NCBI RefSeq assembly: GCF_001419745.1
Contig: NZ_LIRJ01000001.1
Coordinates: 1 to 45,718 of the forward strand
Source of the DNA: Streptomyces silaceus
Lineage (GTDB): Bacteria > Actinomycetota > Actinomycetes > Streptomycetales > Streptomycetaceae
Direction of reading: 5' to 3'
Length of the DNA: 45,718 bases
Shown piece by piece: positions 15,741 to 24,419 of the stretch. Every line of letters starts with the position of its first letter. Position 1 is the first letter of the stretch. The notes beneath the pieces are model-generated. The model saw nothing but the letters and a program-made list of their open reading frames with translations, did no database searches and was not told the DNA's origin. The position numbers and the translations under genes are program-made.

Positions 15741-15800
15741 GACCCGGGGCGGGCCCGCGGTGACGGCTTCCCGTACCCGCGAGCGCGCCGCCCCGGGTCC
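15740..15800. terminator. Long-arm bidirectional terminator
   Basis: A perfect 13-bp inverted repeat (GGACCCGGGGCGG at 15740-15752, its complement at 15788-15800) encloses 35 bases between the convergent genes ending at 15740 and 15807. It is positioned to end transcription from both sides. Confidence 0.65.
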
Positions 15801-15806
15801 CGCCCG

Positions 15807-16250
15807 TCAGGCCGCGTTCTCCTCCGTGAGCTGGTAGAGCTCCGGCACGGAGACCTTGATCGGCTCCTGTGTGGTCCGGGCGATCACGACCACCGCGGGC
15901 TCGTCCGGGTCGGGATTCTCCTCCCGGTGCGGGACGAACGGCGGCACGAGGAAGAAGTCACCCGGGCCCGCGGCGACCCGCACCTCCCGCGTGCCGTCGT
16001 GGTAGACGAACACGGGGTGGCCGCTGACCACGTAGATCCCCGCCTCCGAGTCGCCGTGGTGGTGGTTGTCCGTCGAGCTCAGCGGCGGGTTCTCCACCAT
16101 GCCCATCCAGAGCTTCTTCGAGCCGACCATGCTGCCGCTGATGGCGGCGAAGCCGTCCAGCTCGCCGGAGCGGACGTGGTGGACGCGGTTGTTCAGCGGC
16201 GTGCTGTCGTCGGAGTCCTGCGCGGTCCCGGTGCCGTCCTGGAAACTCAT
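15807..16250 (-). CDS. Cupin-domain protein
   Basis: This 147-residue single cupin has the metal-site segment DNHHHGDSEAGIYVVSGHPVFVYHDG and the second motif GPGDFFLVPPFVPHREENP, consistent with a small metal-bound double-stranded beta-helix. The triple His followed by an acidic residue fits the usual HxH-E ligand set. Its function cannot be read from sequence; such stand-alone cupins include dioxygenases, isomerases and ligand sensors. The ATG at 16250 has GAGAGG about 7 bases upstream. It is transcribed away from the gene at 16407 with a 156-bp gap containing an 8-bp-arm dyad, and it converges with the hypothetical gene at 15213. Confidence 0.82.
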   Translation of the reverse strand: MSFQDGTGTAQDSDDSTPLNNRVHHVRSGELDGFAAISGSMVGSKKLWMGMVENPPLSSTDNHHHGDSEAGIYVVSGHPVFVYHDGTREVRVAAGPGDFFLVPPFVPHREENPDPDEPAVVVIARTTQEPIKVSVPELYQLTEENAA

Positions 16251-16346
16251 CGTGAAGCCTCTCGATTCCGATTGCCTGGCTGTGCGGAGGCCTGGCCTGT
16301 CGACTCGTCCCCCGCGTCGGCTTGACGGAATCCAGAGTGCTCCCGT

Positions 16347-16380
16347 CGCATCAGATACGGCAATTGACCTTGCTGATGCG
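16347..16380. promoter_or_regulatory. CGCATCAG-N18-CTGATGCG dyad upstream of the cupin
   Basis: Perfect 8-bp arms at 16347-16354 and 16373-16380 surround 18 bp and lie about 100 bp upstream of the cupin start at 16250. A possible minus-strand -10 (TATCTG) overlaps the near arm. The arrangement suggests an operator for the cupin gene. Confidence 0.4.
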
Positions 16381-16406
16381 GCAAACGGAATCACGAGCGC
16401 CGGGAC

Positions 16407-17018
16407 TCAGCCCGCGCAGACCGACCGCACCGCGCGCCCCAGGGCCACGGAGTGCAGGGCGTCGAGCCGTTCCTGGTGCCCCACCCGGACGGCCGCCGCC
16501 GTCAGCACGCCCCCGCAGGAGGGCGCCGTCCGCGCGTCCGGGGACGCGGCGACGGCCCGCACCAGACCGGTGTTGATCCGGTTGATCTCCTCGCGCACCT
16601 CGGCGAGGTCGGGCCGCTCCGTCGGGGCCTGGGAGGGGTCGGCGTCCCAGCGCCGGAACAGGCCCCGCTGGACGAGCTTGTTGGCCTCGATCTGGTCGCG
16701 GAAGATCCGCACGGTCGCCTCCGGGTCGGCGCCGAGCTCCTTGGCCTGGGCGGCCACCGCGTCCAGGACCTGCTTCTCGCGGGCCGGGTCGTCGATGGGG
16801 CTGTCCGTGCCGTACTTGGCCGCGGCGACCAGGTCGGCGGTGGCCAGGCGCCGGGCGGACAGCTCGGCCAAGGGGTGCAGCAGGGCGTACGGACCGGCGG
16901 AGGCCGCGGGCGCCGGCGGGTGCGCGGGCGCCGCGACGGCCGCGCCGCCTCCCGCGAGCAGAGCGGCGGCCACGGCGCCGGCGGTGAGCAGACGGCCGGC
17001 CGTAGAGGTGAGGCGCAC
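16407..17018 (-). CDS. Secreted chorismate mutase, AroQ-gamma class
   Basis: This 203-residue precursor has a signal peptide (Arg at residues 2 and 9, hydrophobic LLTAGAVAAALLAGGGAAVAA, cleavage likely near residue 31) and an all-helical chorismate mutase domain. Conserved pieces include LSARRLATADLVAAAKYG (active-site Arg and Lys), DDPAREKQVLDAV and FRDQIEANKLVQRGL. A C-terminal Cys pair (APSC and RSVC) could form the disulfide known from the secreted M. tuberculosis enzyme. It would convert chorismate to prephenate outside the membrane, a reaction whose extracellular purpose is unclear. GTG start with GGGGGA upstream. No shikimate-pathway genes adjoin it. Confidence 0.88.
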   Translation of the reverse strand: MRLTSTAGRLLTAGAVAAALLAGGGAAVAAPAHPPAPAASAGPYALLHPLAELSARRLATADLVAAAKYGTDSPIDDPAREKQVLDAVAAQAKELGADPEATVRIFRDQIEANKLVQRGLFRRWDADPSQAPTERPDLAEVREEINRINTGLVRAVAASPDARTAPSCGGVLTAAAVRVGHQERLDALHSVALGRAVRSVCAG

Positions 17019-17188
17019 GACGGTTCCCCCAGGGGGTCGGTGACGGACGTTCGGCGACCGCGCGGGAGCGGCCGGGGCCGCGCGCGATCGGCGCTCATCG
17101 TACGAGCCGTGCAACGGGCGAACCGTGTGCTGACGAACCGTGCGCGCCGCCACCGGGCGCCACTCGCCCACCGCCGCCCGCCCGCCGC

Positions 17189-18046
17189 TCAGTCCTGCGC
17201 GAGGAACCCCGCGACGCGCCGCGCGAACCACTCGGGATCGTCGAGCCACGGGAAGTGCCCGCCACGCGGCTGCACTTGGCGCACCCCGCGCGGGAACAGC
17301 CCGGCGAACTCCTCGGCGTGCGCGGGGTTCGGGCCCCCGTCCCACTCCCCCGCGAGGACGAGCACCGGCGCGTCCAGGGCGGTCAGGGCGGCGCGGGTCG
17401 CGGGCGGGTCGAAGGCACCCTCTCCGTAGAAGGCGGCCGCCGCCTCCGCGTTCTTCTCGCGGGCGCTCGCCGCGCGGTGCGCCCGGGCGGCGGCGTCCCA
17501 GCGGCCGTAGGCGAGGGGCGCGAGGGCGTCCCACACCTCGGCGGGGCCGCGGCCCGCCGCGATCTCCTTCAGCGCCGCCTCGGCGGCCGGGAACCAGGGC
17601 TCGTCCGCGCGCAGCGCCGCTGCGGCGCGGTGGTCCTCGTCGGTGACCGTGAGGCCGACGGAGTGCGTGGACGGGGTGACCAGGACGAGGGTGCGGACCC
17701 GCTTGGGGTGGCGGGCCGCGTACAGCGTGGCGATGTTGCCGGACGCCGAGTGCCCGAGCAGGTCGATCTCGTCGAGCCCCAGGTGCTCGCGCAGCGCCTC
17801 CACGTCGTCCACGAGCCGGTCGCAGCGGTACGTCGCCGGGTCGGCGGGCGCCGCGGAGTCGCCGGTGCCGCGCAGATCGAGCAGGACGAGGCGGCGGTGC
17901 GCGGTGAGGCCGCCGAGGTCCCCGAGGTAGGCGGAGGCGCGCATGGGGCCGCCCGGCACGCACAGCAGCGGTTCGCCGTCCCCCTTCTCGTGGTAGGCGA
18001 GCTCCGTCCCGTCGTACGCGCTGAATGTCGGCATGCGAGTGATCAT
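17189..18046 (-). CDS. Alpha/beta hydrolase (proline-iminopeptidase-like)
   Basis: This 285-residue hydrolase shows the oxyanion region CVPGGPMRASAYLG, the nucleophile elbow LGHSASGNIA, an Asp in VLAGEWDGGPN and a His in QPRGGHFPW, giving a full Ser-Asp-His triad. CVPGGP near the N-terminus is typical of proline iminopeptidase-like alpha/beta hydrolases. The cap helices are short. The start at 18046 (MITRMPTF) was chosen over the ATG at 18034 and the longer 18109 start; none has a strong ribosome site. It is probably a monocistronic cytoplasmic enzyme, divergent from the PaaK-like ligase. The substrate is unknown. Confidence 0.85.
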   Translation of the reverse strand: MITRMPTFSAYDGTELAYHEKGDGEPLLCVPGGPMRASAYLGDLGGLTAHRRLVLLDLRGTGDSAAPADPATYRCDRLVDDVEALREHLGLDEIDLLGHSASGNIATLYAARHPKRVRTLVLVTPSTHSVGLTVTDEDHRAAAALRADEPWFPAAEAALKEIAAGRGPAEVWDALAPLAYGRWDAAARAHRAASAREKNAEAAAAFYGEGAFDPPATRAALTALDAPVLVLAGEWDGGPNPAHAEEFAGLFPRGVRQVQPRGGHFPWLDDPEWFARRVAGFLAQD

Positions 18047-18196
18047 CACATCCCGCGTCGGGCGCGGGCAATCGGCCCTCGCCCGCGCTGGCCCATGACG
18101 GTGGCCCATGACGCGGCGCCCCAGCTCAAAGCGGAGGTGCCCGATCTCTTGACGCCCACCGTCCGGACTGGATTACTGAGGTCCAAGGAAGATCGA

Positions 18197-18214
18197 CGAC
18201 CGAATGATCGGTCG
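18197..18214. promoter_or_regulatory. CGACCGA-N4-TCGGTCG operator of the PaaK-like ligase gene
   Basis: Perfect 7-bp arms flank ATGA, 26 bp before the ATG at 18240. A weak promoter lies upstream (TTGACG at 18149-18154, ATTACT at 18172-18177, 17-bp spacer), which puts the dyad just downstream of the expected start site. The half-site is like those at 27226-27241 and is typical of TetR-family operators. Confidence 0.55.
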
Positions 18215-18239
18215 CCCGTTCGGGACGGGAGCACACCTC

Positions 18240-19532
18240 ATGACGCGTATGCCGCTACTGCTGGACGCGGCGGAACGGCTCGGCCCCCGGGAGCTCGCCG
18301 CGCTGCAGCTGGAACGCCTCCAGGACACCCTGCTGCACGCGTACGAGAACGTGCCGTTCTACCGGGCGGCGTTCGACAAGGCGGGCCTGCACCCCGACGA
18401 CTGCCGTTCGCTCGCCGACCTGGCACGGTTCCCCTTCACCACCAAGGACGACCTGCGGGCCAACTACCCGTTCGGGATGTTCGCGGTCGAGCAGTCCGAA
18501 GTGCGCCGCCTGCACGCCTCCAGCGGCACGACGGGACTGCCCACGGTCGTCGGGTACACGGAGCAGGACCTGTCGATGTGGGCCGACGTGGTGGCCCGCT
18601 CGATCCGTGCCGCGGGCGGCCGGCCCGGGGACAAGGTCCATGTGGCGTACGGCTACGGCCTGTTCACGGGCGGGCTCGGCGCGCACTACGGCGCCGAGCG
18701 GCTCGGCTGCACGGTGATCCCGGCGTCCGGCGGCATGACCGCGCGTCAGGTGCGCCTGATCCAGGACTTCCGGCCCGAGATCATCATGGTGACCCCGTCG
18801 TACATGCTCACGCTCCTGGAGGAGTTCGAGCGGCAGGGCGTCGATCCCCGTACGACGTCCCTGCGCGTCGGCATCTTCGGCGCGGAGCCGTGGACGGAGG
18901 AGATGCGGCGCGAGATCGAGGAGCGCTTCGCCATCGACGCCGTGGACATATACGGGCTCTCGGAGGTGATCGGCCCGGGTGTCGCGCAGGAGTGCGTGGA
19001 GACGAAGGACGGGCTGCACATCTGGGAGGACCACTTCTATCCCGAGGTCGTGGACCCGATCACGGGTGAGGTGCTGCCGGACGGCGAGCGCGGCGAGCTG
19101 GTGTTCACGGCGCTCACCAAGGAGGCCATGCCCGTGATCCGCTACCGGACACGGGACCTGACGCGTCTGCTGCCCGGCACGGCGCGGATCTTCCGCCGGA
19201 TGGAGAAGGTGACGGGCCGCAGCGACGACATGGTGATCCTGCGGGGCGTCAATCTCTTCCCCACCCAGGTCGAGGAGATCGTGCTGCGTACGGCGGGCAT
19301 CGCGCCCCACTTCCAGCTGCGCCTGACCCGCGAGGGCCGCATGGACGCGCTGACCGTGCGGGCGGAGGCGCGCGCGGACACGCCGCCCGAGCGGCGCGAG
19401 GCCGCCGCGCGGGAGATCGCGGCGGCGGTGAAGGACGGCATCGGCGTCTCGGTCGGCGTGGAGATCGTCGATCCGGAGACGCTGGAGCGGTCGGTGGGGA
19501 AGTTCAAGCGGATCGTGGATCTGCGGGTCTGA
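18240..19532 (+). CDS. paaK: Phenylacetate-CoA ligase family protein
   Basis: This 430-residue protein has the family's exact length and motifs: YENVPFYRAAFDKAG near residue 30, the P-loop LHASSGTTGLPTVVGYT near 90, YGLSEVIGPG, and VTGRSDDMVILRGVNLFPTQVEE near 325, with a C-terminal PaaK lid. It would make phenylacetyl-CoA or a related aryl-CoA with ATP in the cytoplasm. No paaA-E oxygenase or ring-cleavage genes lie in the window, so the substrate could be another aryl acid. The start was set at the ATG after GGGAG, because the upstream in-frame ATG at 18204 lies inside the operator. Confidence 0.88.
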   Translation: MTRMPLLLDAAERLGPRELAALQLERLQDTLLHAYENVPFYRAAFDKAGLHPDDCRSLADLARFPFTTKDDLRANYPFGMFAVEQSEVRRLHASSGTTGLPTVVGYTEQDLSMWADVVARSIRAAGGRPGDKVHVAYGYGLFTGGLGAHYGAERLGCTVIPASGGMTARQVRLIQDFRPEIIMVTPSYMLTLLEEFERQGVDPRTTSLRVGIFGAEPWTEEMRREIEERFAIDAVDIYGLSEVIGPGVAQECVETKDGLHIWEDHFYPEVVDPITGEVLPDGERGELVFTALTKEAMPVIRYRTRDLTRLLPGTARIFRRMEKVTGRSDDMVILRGVNLFPTQVEEIVLRTAGIAPHFQLRLTREGRMDALTVRAEARADTPPERREAAAREIAAAVKDGIGVSVGVEIVDPETLERSVGKFKRIVDLRV

Positions 19533-19643
19533 GAGGGACACGCCGGACCGGCCCAGGACACCGGTCGCCCGGTCCCGGCTGTCCCGCCTGGACCCCGCCA
19601 CGGTGGACGAGTCCCGTTCCGGCGCCGGCCGCACGGCGCGCTC

Positions 19644-20204
19644 CTAGCGGCCCGCGCGGCCTCCGGGCACGGGGTCGTCCGCCGTGCGGGCCCAGCGCTC
19701 GTGGTCGCGCCATGCGCCGTCGATGAGCTGGAAGGCCGTCGAGTATCCCTCGCGCCGGAAGCCCAGCCGGGCGACGAGGTGGAGCGAGGCGACGTTGTCC
19801 GGCTGGATGTTGGCCTCCAGCCGGTGCAGCCCCAGCGGCCCGAAGGCGTGCTGGACCACGAGCCCCAGCCCTTCGGTCATGTACCCCCGGCCGGTCGTGG
19901 AGGCGTAGGCGGTGTAGCCGAGGGTGCCGGTCTGCAGGGCGCCCCGGACGATGTCGTTGATGTTGACGCCGCCCACGATCGCGCCGGTGTCGCGCAGACA
20001 GATCACGAAGCCTTCGTGGGTGGGCCGCCCCAGCCGTTCGAGGCGCCGCTCGAAGGCCTCCCGCGTGAACTCACGGACGCCCAGCCAGCGCCGCTGCAAC
20101 TCGGCGCTCTCCCGGGACAGCGCCGAGATCTCGTCGTGGTCCTCGCGACGGAGGTGGCGCACGGCGACGCGCGGCCCCTGCCGGAGGTGGGTGGTGTCGG
20201 CCAT
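19644..20204 (-). CDS. GNAT acetyltransferase, RimJ/RimL type
   Basis: This 186-residue GNAT protein starts with a beta-strand region (GPRVAVRHLRREDHDEISALSR). Its core strand VGGVNINDIVRGALQTGTLGYTAYASTTGRGYMTEGLGLVVQHAF contains the R-G-x-x-T/A acetyl-CoA loop (TTGRGYMTEG), and LHRLEANIQPDNVASLHLVARLGFRREGY is the characteristic RimJ/RimL C-terminal motif. It probably acetylates a protein N-terminus or a small amine. Only 62 bp separate it from the acyl-CoA synthetase at 20267, which lies upstream on the same strand, so cotranscription is possible. Confidence 0.88.
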   Translation of the reverse strand: MADTTHLRQGPRVAVRHLRREDHDEISALSRESAELQRRWLGVREFTREAFERRLERLGRPTHEGFVICLRDTGAIVGGVNINDIVRGALQTGTLGYTAYASTTGRGYMTEGLGLVVQHAFGPLGLHRLEANIQPDNVASLHLVARLGFRREGYSTAFQLIDGAWRDHERWARTADDPVPGGRAGR

Positions 20205-20266
20205 CAGGGGATCCTACGCAGCCGCCTCGGGCCACGTGCGGGATGCCCGCGTGCGGGACTGCGTCC

Positions 20267-21781
20267 TCACTCCTCTCCGAAGCGGTCCCGCAGCTCCCTC
20301 TTCAGGATCTTTCCGCTGGCGTTGCGTGGGAGTCCGTCCACGAACAGGACCCGCTTGGGCGCCTTGAAGTGGGCGAGCCTGTCGCGGGCGTGGGCGATGA
20401 GGTCGGGTTCCGTGAGCCCCTTGCCCGCGCTCGTGTCGGCGCGTACGACGACCGCCGTGACCGCCTCGATCCACCGCTCGTCCGGCAGACCGATCACCGC
20501 GGCCTCCGCGACGCCCTCGTGCTCGTACAGCGCGTCCTCGACCTGGCGGGAGGCCACGAGGACTCCCCCGGAGTTGATGACGTCCTTGACCCGGTCGACG
20601 ACCGTGAAGCAGCCCTCGGCGTCCCGCACGGCGAGGTCGCCCGAGTGGAACCAGCCGTCGCGGAACGCCTCCGCGGTCTCCTCCGGCTTGTCCCAGTAGC
20701 CCTCGCACAACTGCGGTGAGCGGTAGACGACTTCACCCTGGGTGCCGTCGGGCACCTCCTGGCCGTCCTCGTCCACGACGCGCGCCTCGACGAACAGGAC
20801 GGGCCGTCCGCAGGAGTCCATGCGGCCCTCGTGTTCGTCGGGTCCCAGGACCGTGGCGAGGGGGCCGATCTCGCTCTGCCCGAAGCAGTTGTAGAAGCCG
20901 AGCCCCGGCAGCCGGGACCGCAGCCGCTCCAGGACCGGGACCGGCATGATCGACGCCCCGTAGTACGCCTTGCGCAGGGCCCCCAGGTCACGGGTGGCGA
21001 AGCCGGGGTGGCGCGAGAGGCCGATCCAGACGGTGGGCGGCGCGAACAGACTGTCGGCGCGGCCCGCCTCGACGAGCTCGAAGATCCGCTCGGGGTCGGG
21101 CGCGTCGAGGATCGTGTTCTCGGCGCCGACCGCGAGGTAGGGCAGCAGGAAGACGTGCATCTGCGCCGAGTGGTAGAGCGGGAGCGAGTGGACCGGCCTG
21201 TCGGCCGCCTTGAGGTCGAGGGCGGTGATCGCGCTGACGTACTCGTGGACGAGGGCCCGGTGCGTCATGATCGCCCCCTTGGGCAGTGCGGTGGTCCCGG
21301 AGGTGTAGAGCAGCTGCGCCACGTCCTCAGCGCCGGGCCCCTCCCCCTCGTACACCGCCGCCCCGGCGAGCCGCGCCAGCAGCGAGTCCTCCGCGTCGCG
21401 CAGCGCCAGGGACGGTACGCCCTCGGGCAGACGGCCCGCGAGGTCCGGGTCCGCGAGGACGAGGGAGCTGCCGGACTGGCGGACGATGTAGGCGAGGTCG
21501 TCGCCGGTGAGGTTCTGGTTGACCGGCACGTGGACCAGGCCCGCCCGCGCGCAGGCGAGGAAGCCGATCAGGTAGGCGTCGGAGTTGTGGGCGTAGGCGC
21601 CGACGCGGTCGCCGGAGGCCAGGCCCTGCGCGCGCAGCACGGTCGCCGCGCGCGACACGGCGTCGTCGAGTTCCTCGTACGTCCAGGACCGCTCGCCGTA
21701 GTGCAGCGCCGTGCGCCGAGGCGTGCGGCGCGCACTGCGCCGGAGGACTCCGTCGACCGTGTTGTCACGTACACCCGTCAT
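20267..21781 (-). CDS. AMP-dependent acyl-CoA synthetase
   Basis: This 504-residue ANL-superfamily enzyme has the P-loop LLYTSGTTALPKGAIMTH near 160, YNCFGQSEIG near 285, the hinge SGDLAVRDAEGCFTVVDRVKDVINSGG, and the C-terminal GLPRNASGKILKREL with the catalytic Lys. The organisation suits a medium or long-chain fatty or aromatic acid. The start at 21781 has AGGAT about 9 bases upstream; an upstream in-frame ATG at 21862 would add a signal-like stretch and is less likely. It is divergent from a secreted acylase across 139 bp. It could activate fatty acids released by that acylase, but this link is only suggested by position. Confidence 0.88.
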   Translation of the reverse strand: MTGVRDNTVDGVLRRSARRTPRRTALHYGERSWTYEELDDAVSRAATVLRAQGLASGDRVGAYAHNSDAYLIGFLACARAGLVHVPVNQNLTGDDLAYIVRQSGSSLVLADPDLAGRLPEGVPSLALRDAEDSLLARLAGAAVYEGEGPGAEDVAQLLYTSGTTALPKGAIMTHRALVHEYVSAITALDLKAADRPVHSLPLYHSAQMHVFLLPYLAVGAENTILDAPDPERIFELVEAGRADSLFAPPTVWIGLSRHPGFATRDLGALRKAYYGASIMPVPVLERLRSRLPGLGFYNCFGQSEIGPLATVLGPDEHEGRMDSCGRPVLFVEARVVDEDGQEVPDGTQGEVVYRSPQLCEGYWDKPEETAEAFRDGWFHSGDLAVRDAEGCFTVVDRVKDVINSGGVLVASRQVEDALYEHEGVAEAAVIGLPDERWIEAVTAVVVRADTSAGKGLTEPDLIAHARDRLAHFKAPKRVLFVDGLPRNASGKILKRELRDRFGEE

Positions 21782-21920
21782 GGGCGTGATCCTGTGCCCG
21801 GCCACCGCCGAGGTCAAGAGATCTACGCCGGGCCAAAGGATCCACGTCGCCGCGGGGATCAATCGACATACCGCTTGGTACGCTCAACCGCTCCTTCCCT
21901 CACCCCAGTTGGGAGGCACG

Positions 21921-24332
21921 ATGCGCAACCGCACAAGACGCACGGCAGCCGTGGGAATCACCCTGCTGACGGCCGTGGCCCTGCTGCCGTCGTCCGGCGC
22001 GGGGGCCGCGGTGTCCCGGGACGCCCGCCCGTCCGGCGGCGGCCTGCACGCCACCATCCGCTACACCGAGTACGGCGTCCCGCACATCCTCGCCAAGGAC
22101 TACGCGAACCTCGGCTTCGGCACCGGCTGGGCGCAGGCCGCCGACCAGGTGTGCACGCTCGCCGACGGGTATCTGACCGTCCGGGGCGAGCGCTCGCGCC
22201 ACTTCGGGCCCGACGCCTCGCCCGGTTCCGCGCTGTCCTCGGCGTCCACGAACCTCGCCAGCGACCTGTACTTCCGCGGTGTACGCGAGGCGGGCACCGT
22301 CGAGAAGCTCCTGAAGCAGCCCGCGCCGGCCGGACCGAGCCGTCGCTCCAAGGAACTGATGCGGGGCTTCGCCGCGGGCTACAACGCCTGGCTGAAGCAG
22401 AACCGCATCACCGACCCGGCCTGCGCCAAGGCCGACTGGGTGCGCCCGATCACCGCCCTGGACGTCGCCAGGCAGGGCTTCGCCGTGCAGGTGCTCGGCG
22501 GACAGGGACGCGGCATCGACGGCATCACCGCCGCCGCGCCGCCCGGCGCGAAGGACGTGGACCGCGCGCCCGACCCGCGGCGTACGGCGAAGGCGGCCCG
22601 CGAGCTGCTCTCCGCACAGGACGCCGACATGGGCTCCAACGCCGTGGCGTTCAGCGGGCGCACGACCGCGAACGGCAAGGGACTGCTGCTCGGCAACCCG
22701 CACTACCCCTGGCAGGGCGGGCGCCGTTTCTGGCAGTCGCAGCAGACCATCCCCGGCGAACTCAACGTGTCCGGCGGGTCGTTGCTCGGCACGAGCGTAG
22801 TCAACATCGGCTTCAACGGCGACGTGGCGTGGAGCCACACGGTCGCGACCGGCGTCACCCTGAATCTCCATCAGCTCACGCTGGACCCCGCCGACCCAAC
22901 GTCCTATCTCGTCGACGGCAAGCCCCGGAAGATGACGAAGCGCACGGTGACGGTGCCGGTCAAGGGCGGTGCGCCGGTGACCCGCACCCAGTGGTGGACC
23001 CGCTACGGCCCCGTCGTCACCGGGCTCGGCCCACAGCTCCCCCTCCCCTGGTCGTCCACCACCGCGTACGCGCTCAACGACCCCAACGCCGTGAACCTGC
23101 GCGGCTCCGACACCGACCTCGGGTTCGGCACGGCGCGCTCCACCGCGGGCATCCTCAAGTCGCTGCGCGACACCCAGGGTCTGCCCTGGGTGAACACCGT
23201 CGCCGCCGACCGCCACGGCCACTCGCTGCTGAGCCAGTCGCAGGTGCTGCCCCGCATCACCGACGACCTGGCGCAGCGGTGCAGCACCGCGCTCGGCAAG
23301 GTCACCTATCCGGCGTCGGGCGTCGCCGTGCTCGACGGCTCGCGCGGCGACTGCGCGCTGGGTTCCGACAAGGACGCGGTGCAGCCGGGCATCTTCGGCC
23401 CCTCGCGGATGCCGACCCTCAAGGACGCCCCGTACGCGGAGAACTCCAACGACAGCGCCTGGCTGACCAACGCGGACCGCCCGATCACCGGTTACGAGCG
23501 GATCTTCGGCACGATCGGCACGCAGCGCTCCATGCGCACGCGCGGCGCGGTCGAGGACGTCGCCGCGATGGCGGAGAAGGGTGATCTGACGGTCGCGGAC
23601 CTCCAGCGGCAGCAGTTCGCGAACCGGGTGCCGGCGGCGGACCTGGCGGCGGACGACACGGCGAAGGCGTGCGCGGCGCTGCCGGGCGGCACGGCGACGG
23701 GAAGCGACGGCACGGCGGTCGACGTGAGCCGGGCCTGCACGGTCCTGGCGCGCTGGGACCACGCGATGGACACCGACAGCCGGGGCGCGCTGCTCTTCGA
23801 CCGCTTCTGGCGCAAGCTGACGGCGGCCGTGCCCGGCGCACAGCTGTGGAAGGTGCCCTTCTCGGCGGCCGATCCGGTGCGCACCCCGAACACGCTCGAC
23901 ACCGCGCTGCCGGGCTTCCGCACCGCGCTGGCCGACGCGGTCACCGAGCTGACCGCCGCGGGCATCGCCCTGGACGCGCCGCTGGGCGCGAACCAGTACG
24001 TCGTACGCGACGGCGAGCGCATCCCCGTCTCCGGTGGCACGGAGTCGCTCGGGGTCTGGAACAAGGTCGAGCCGAACTGGGACGCGAAGGCCGGGTACAC
24101 CGAGGTCGTGCACGGCACGAGCCATGTCCAGGCGGTCGGCTGGACCGAGGGCCGCTGTCCGAAGGCCCGCACGCTCCTGTCGTACTCCCAGTCGTCGAAC
24201 CCCCGCTCACCGCACTTCAGCGACCAGACGAAGCTGTACGCCGAGGAGCGCTGGGTGACGTCACGCTTCTGCGAGAAGGACATCCTCGCGGATCCGGCCC
24301 TGAAGGTGGTCCGCGCGCGAGAGCACCGCTGA
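21921..24332 (+). CDS. Secreted penicillin-acylase-family amidohydrolase, AhlM/aculeacin-A-acylase type
   Basis: This 803-residue precursor matches the length of Streptomyces AhlM (about 804 aa). A Sec/Tat-like signal (RNRTRR followed by a hydrophobic run) ends near residue 30. The mature protein begins with the acylase motif ATIRYTEYGVPHILAKDY. Autocatalytic maturation of this Ntn-hydrolase family occurs before the Ser of GSNAVAFSG, here Ser239, giving an alpha chain, a short spacer and a beta chain. Family members remove fatty acyl chains from cyclic lipopeptides, penicillins and N-acyl-homoserine lactones. The ATG has GGGAGG upstream. It is convergent with the synthetase at 24420 and separated from it by a strong hairpin. 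Confidence 0.92.
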   Translation: MRNRTRRTAAVGITLLTAVALLPSSGAGAAVSRDARPSGGGLHATIRYTEYGVPHILAKDYANLGFGTGWAQAADQVCTLADGYLTVRGERSRHFGPDASPGSALSSASTNLASDLYFRGVREAGTVEKLLKQPAPAGPSRRSKELMRGFAAGYNAWLKQNRITDPACAKADWVRPITALDVARQGFAVQVLGGQGRGIDGITAAAPPGAKDVDRAPDPRRTAKAARELLSAQDADMGSNAVAFSGRTTANGKGLLLGNPHYPWQGGRRFWQSQQTIPGELNVSGGSLLGTSVVNIGFNGDVAWSHTVATGVTLNLHQLTLDPADPTSYLVDGKPRKMTKRTVTVPVKGGAPVTRTQWWTRYGPVVTGLGPQLPLPWSSTTAYALNDPNAVNLRGSDTDLGFGTARSTAGILKSLRDTQGLPWVNTVAADRHGHSLLSQSQVLPRITDDLAQRCSTALGKVTYPASGVAVLDGSRGDCALGSDKDAVQPGIFGPSRMPTLKDAPYAENSNDSAWLTNADRPITGYERIFGTIGTQRSMRTRGAVEDVAAMAEKGDLTVADLQRQQFANRVPAADLAADDTAKACAALPGGTATGSDGTAVDVSRACTVLARWDHAMDTDSRGALLFDRFWRKLTAAVPGAQLWKVPFSAADPVRTPNTLDTALPGFRTALADAVTELTAAGIALDAPLGANQYVVRDGERIPVSGGTESLGVWNKVEPNWDAKAGYTEVVHGTSHVQAVGWTEGRCPKARTLLSYSQSSNPRSPHFSDQTKLYAEERWVTSRFCEKDILADPALKVVRAREHR

Positions 24333-24346
24333 CACCACTTCCCGAC

Positions 24347-24374
24347 GGCCGGGCCCCACAACCGGGGCCCGGCC
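24347..24374. terminator. Strong bidirectional terminator hairpin
   Basis: GGCCGGGCCCC at 24347-24357 pairs perfectly with GGGGCCCGGCC at 24364-24374 across a 6-base loop, between the convergent acylase (ending 24332) and synthetase (ending 24420) genes. Confidence 0.75.
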
Positions 24375-24419
24375 CGGCACCTTTGACGGAGCCTCATACC
24401 TCGTCCGCCTCCGGCGGGG

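Noticed and set aside
16361..16392. TTGACC with a 17-19 bp spacer on the plus strand as a promoter
   Set aside because: No plus-strand gene follows for hundreds of bases, and the -10 region is poor; the dyad is better read as a site for the minus-strand cupin.
20831..23584. A 917-residue plus-strand open frame across the synthetase and acylase genes
   Set aside because: It spans the antisense of one recognised gene and another frame of the next; composition is random-like and both real genes are strongly supported.
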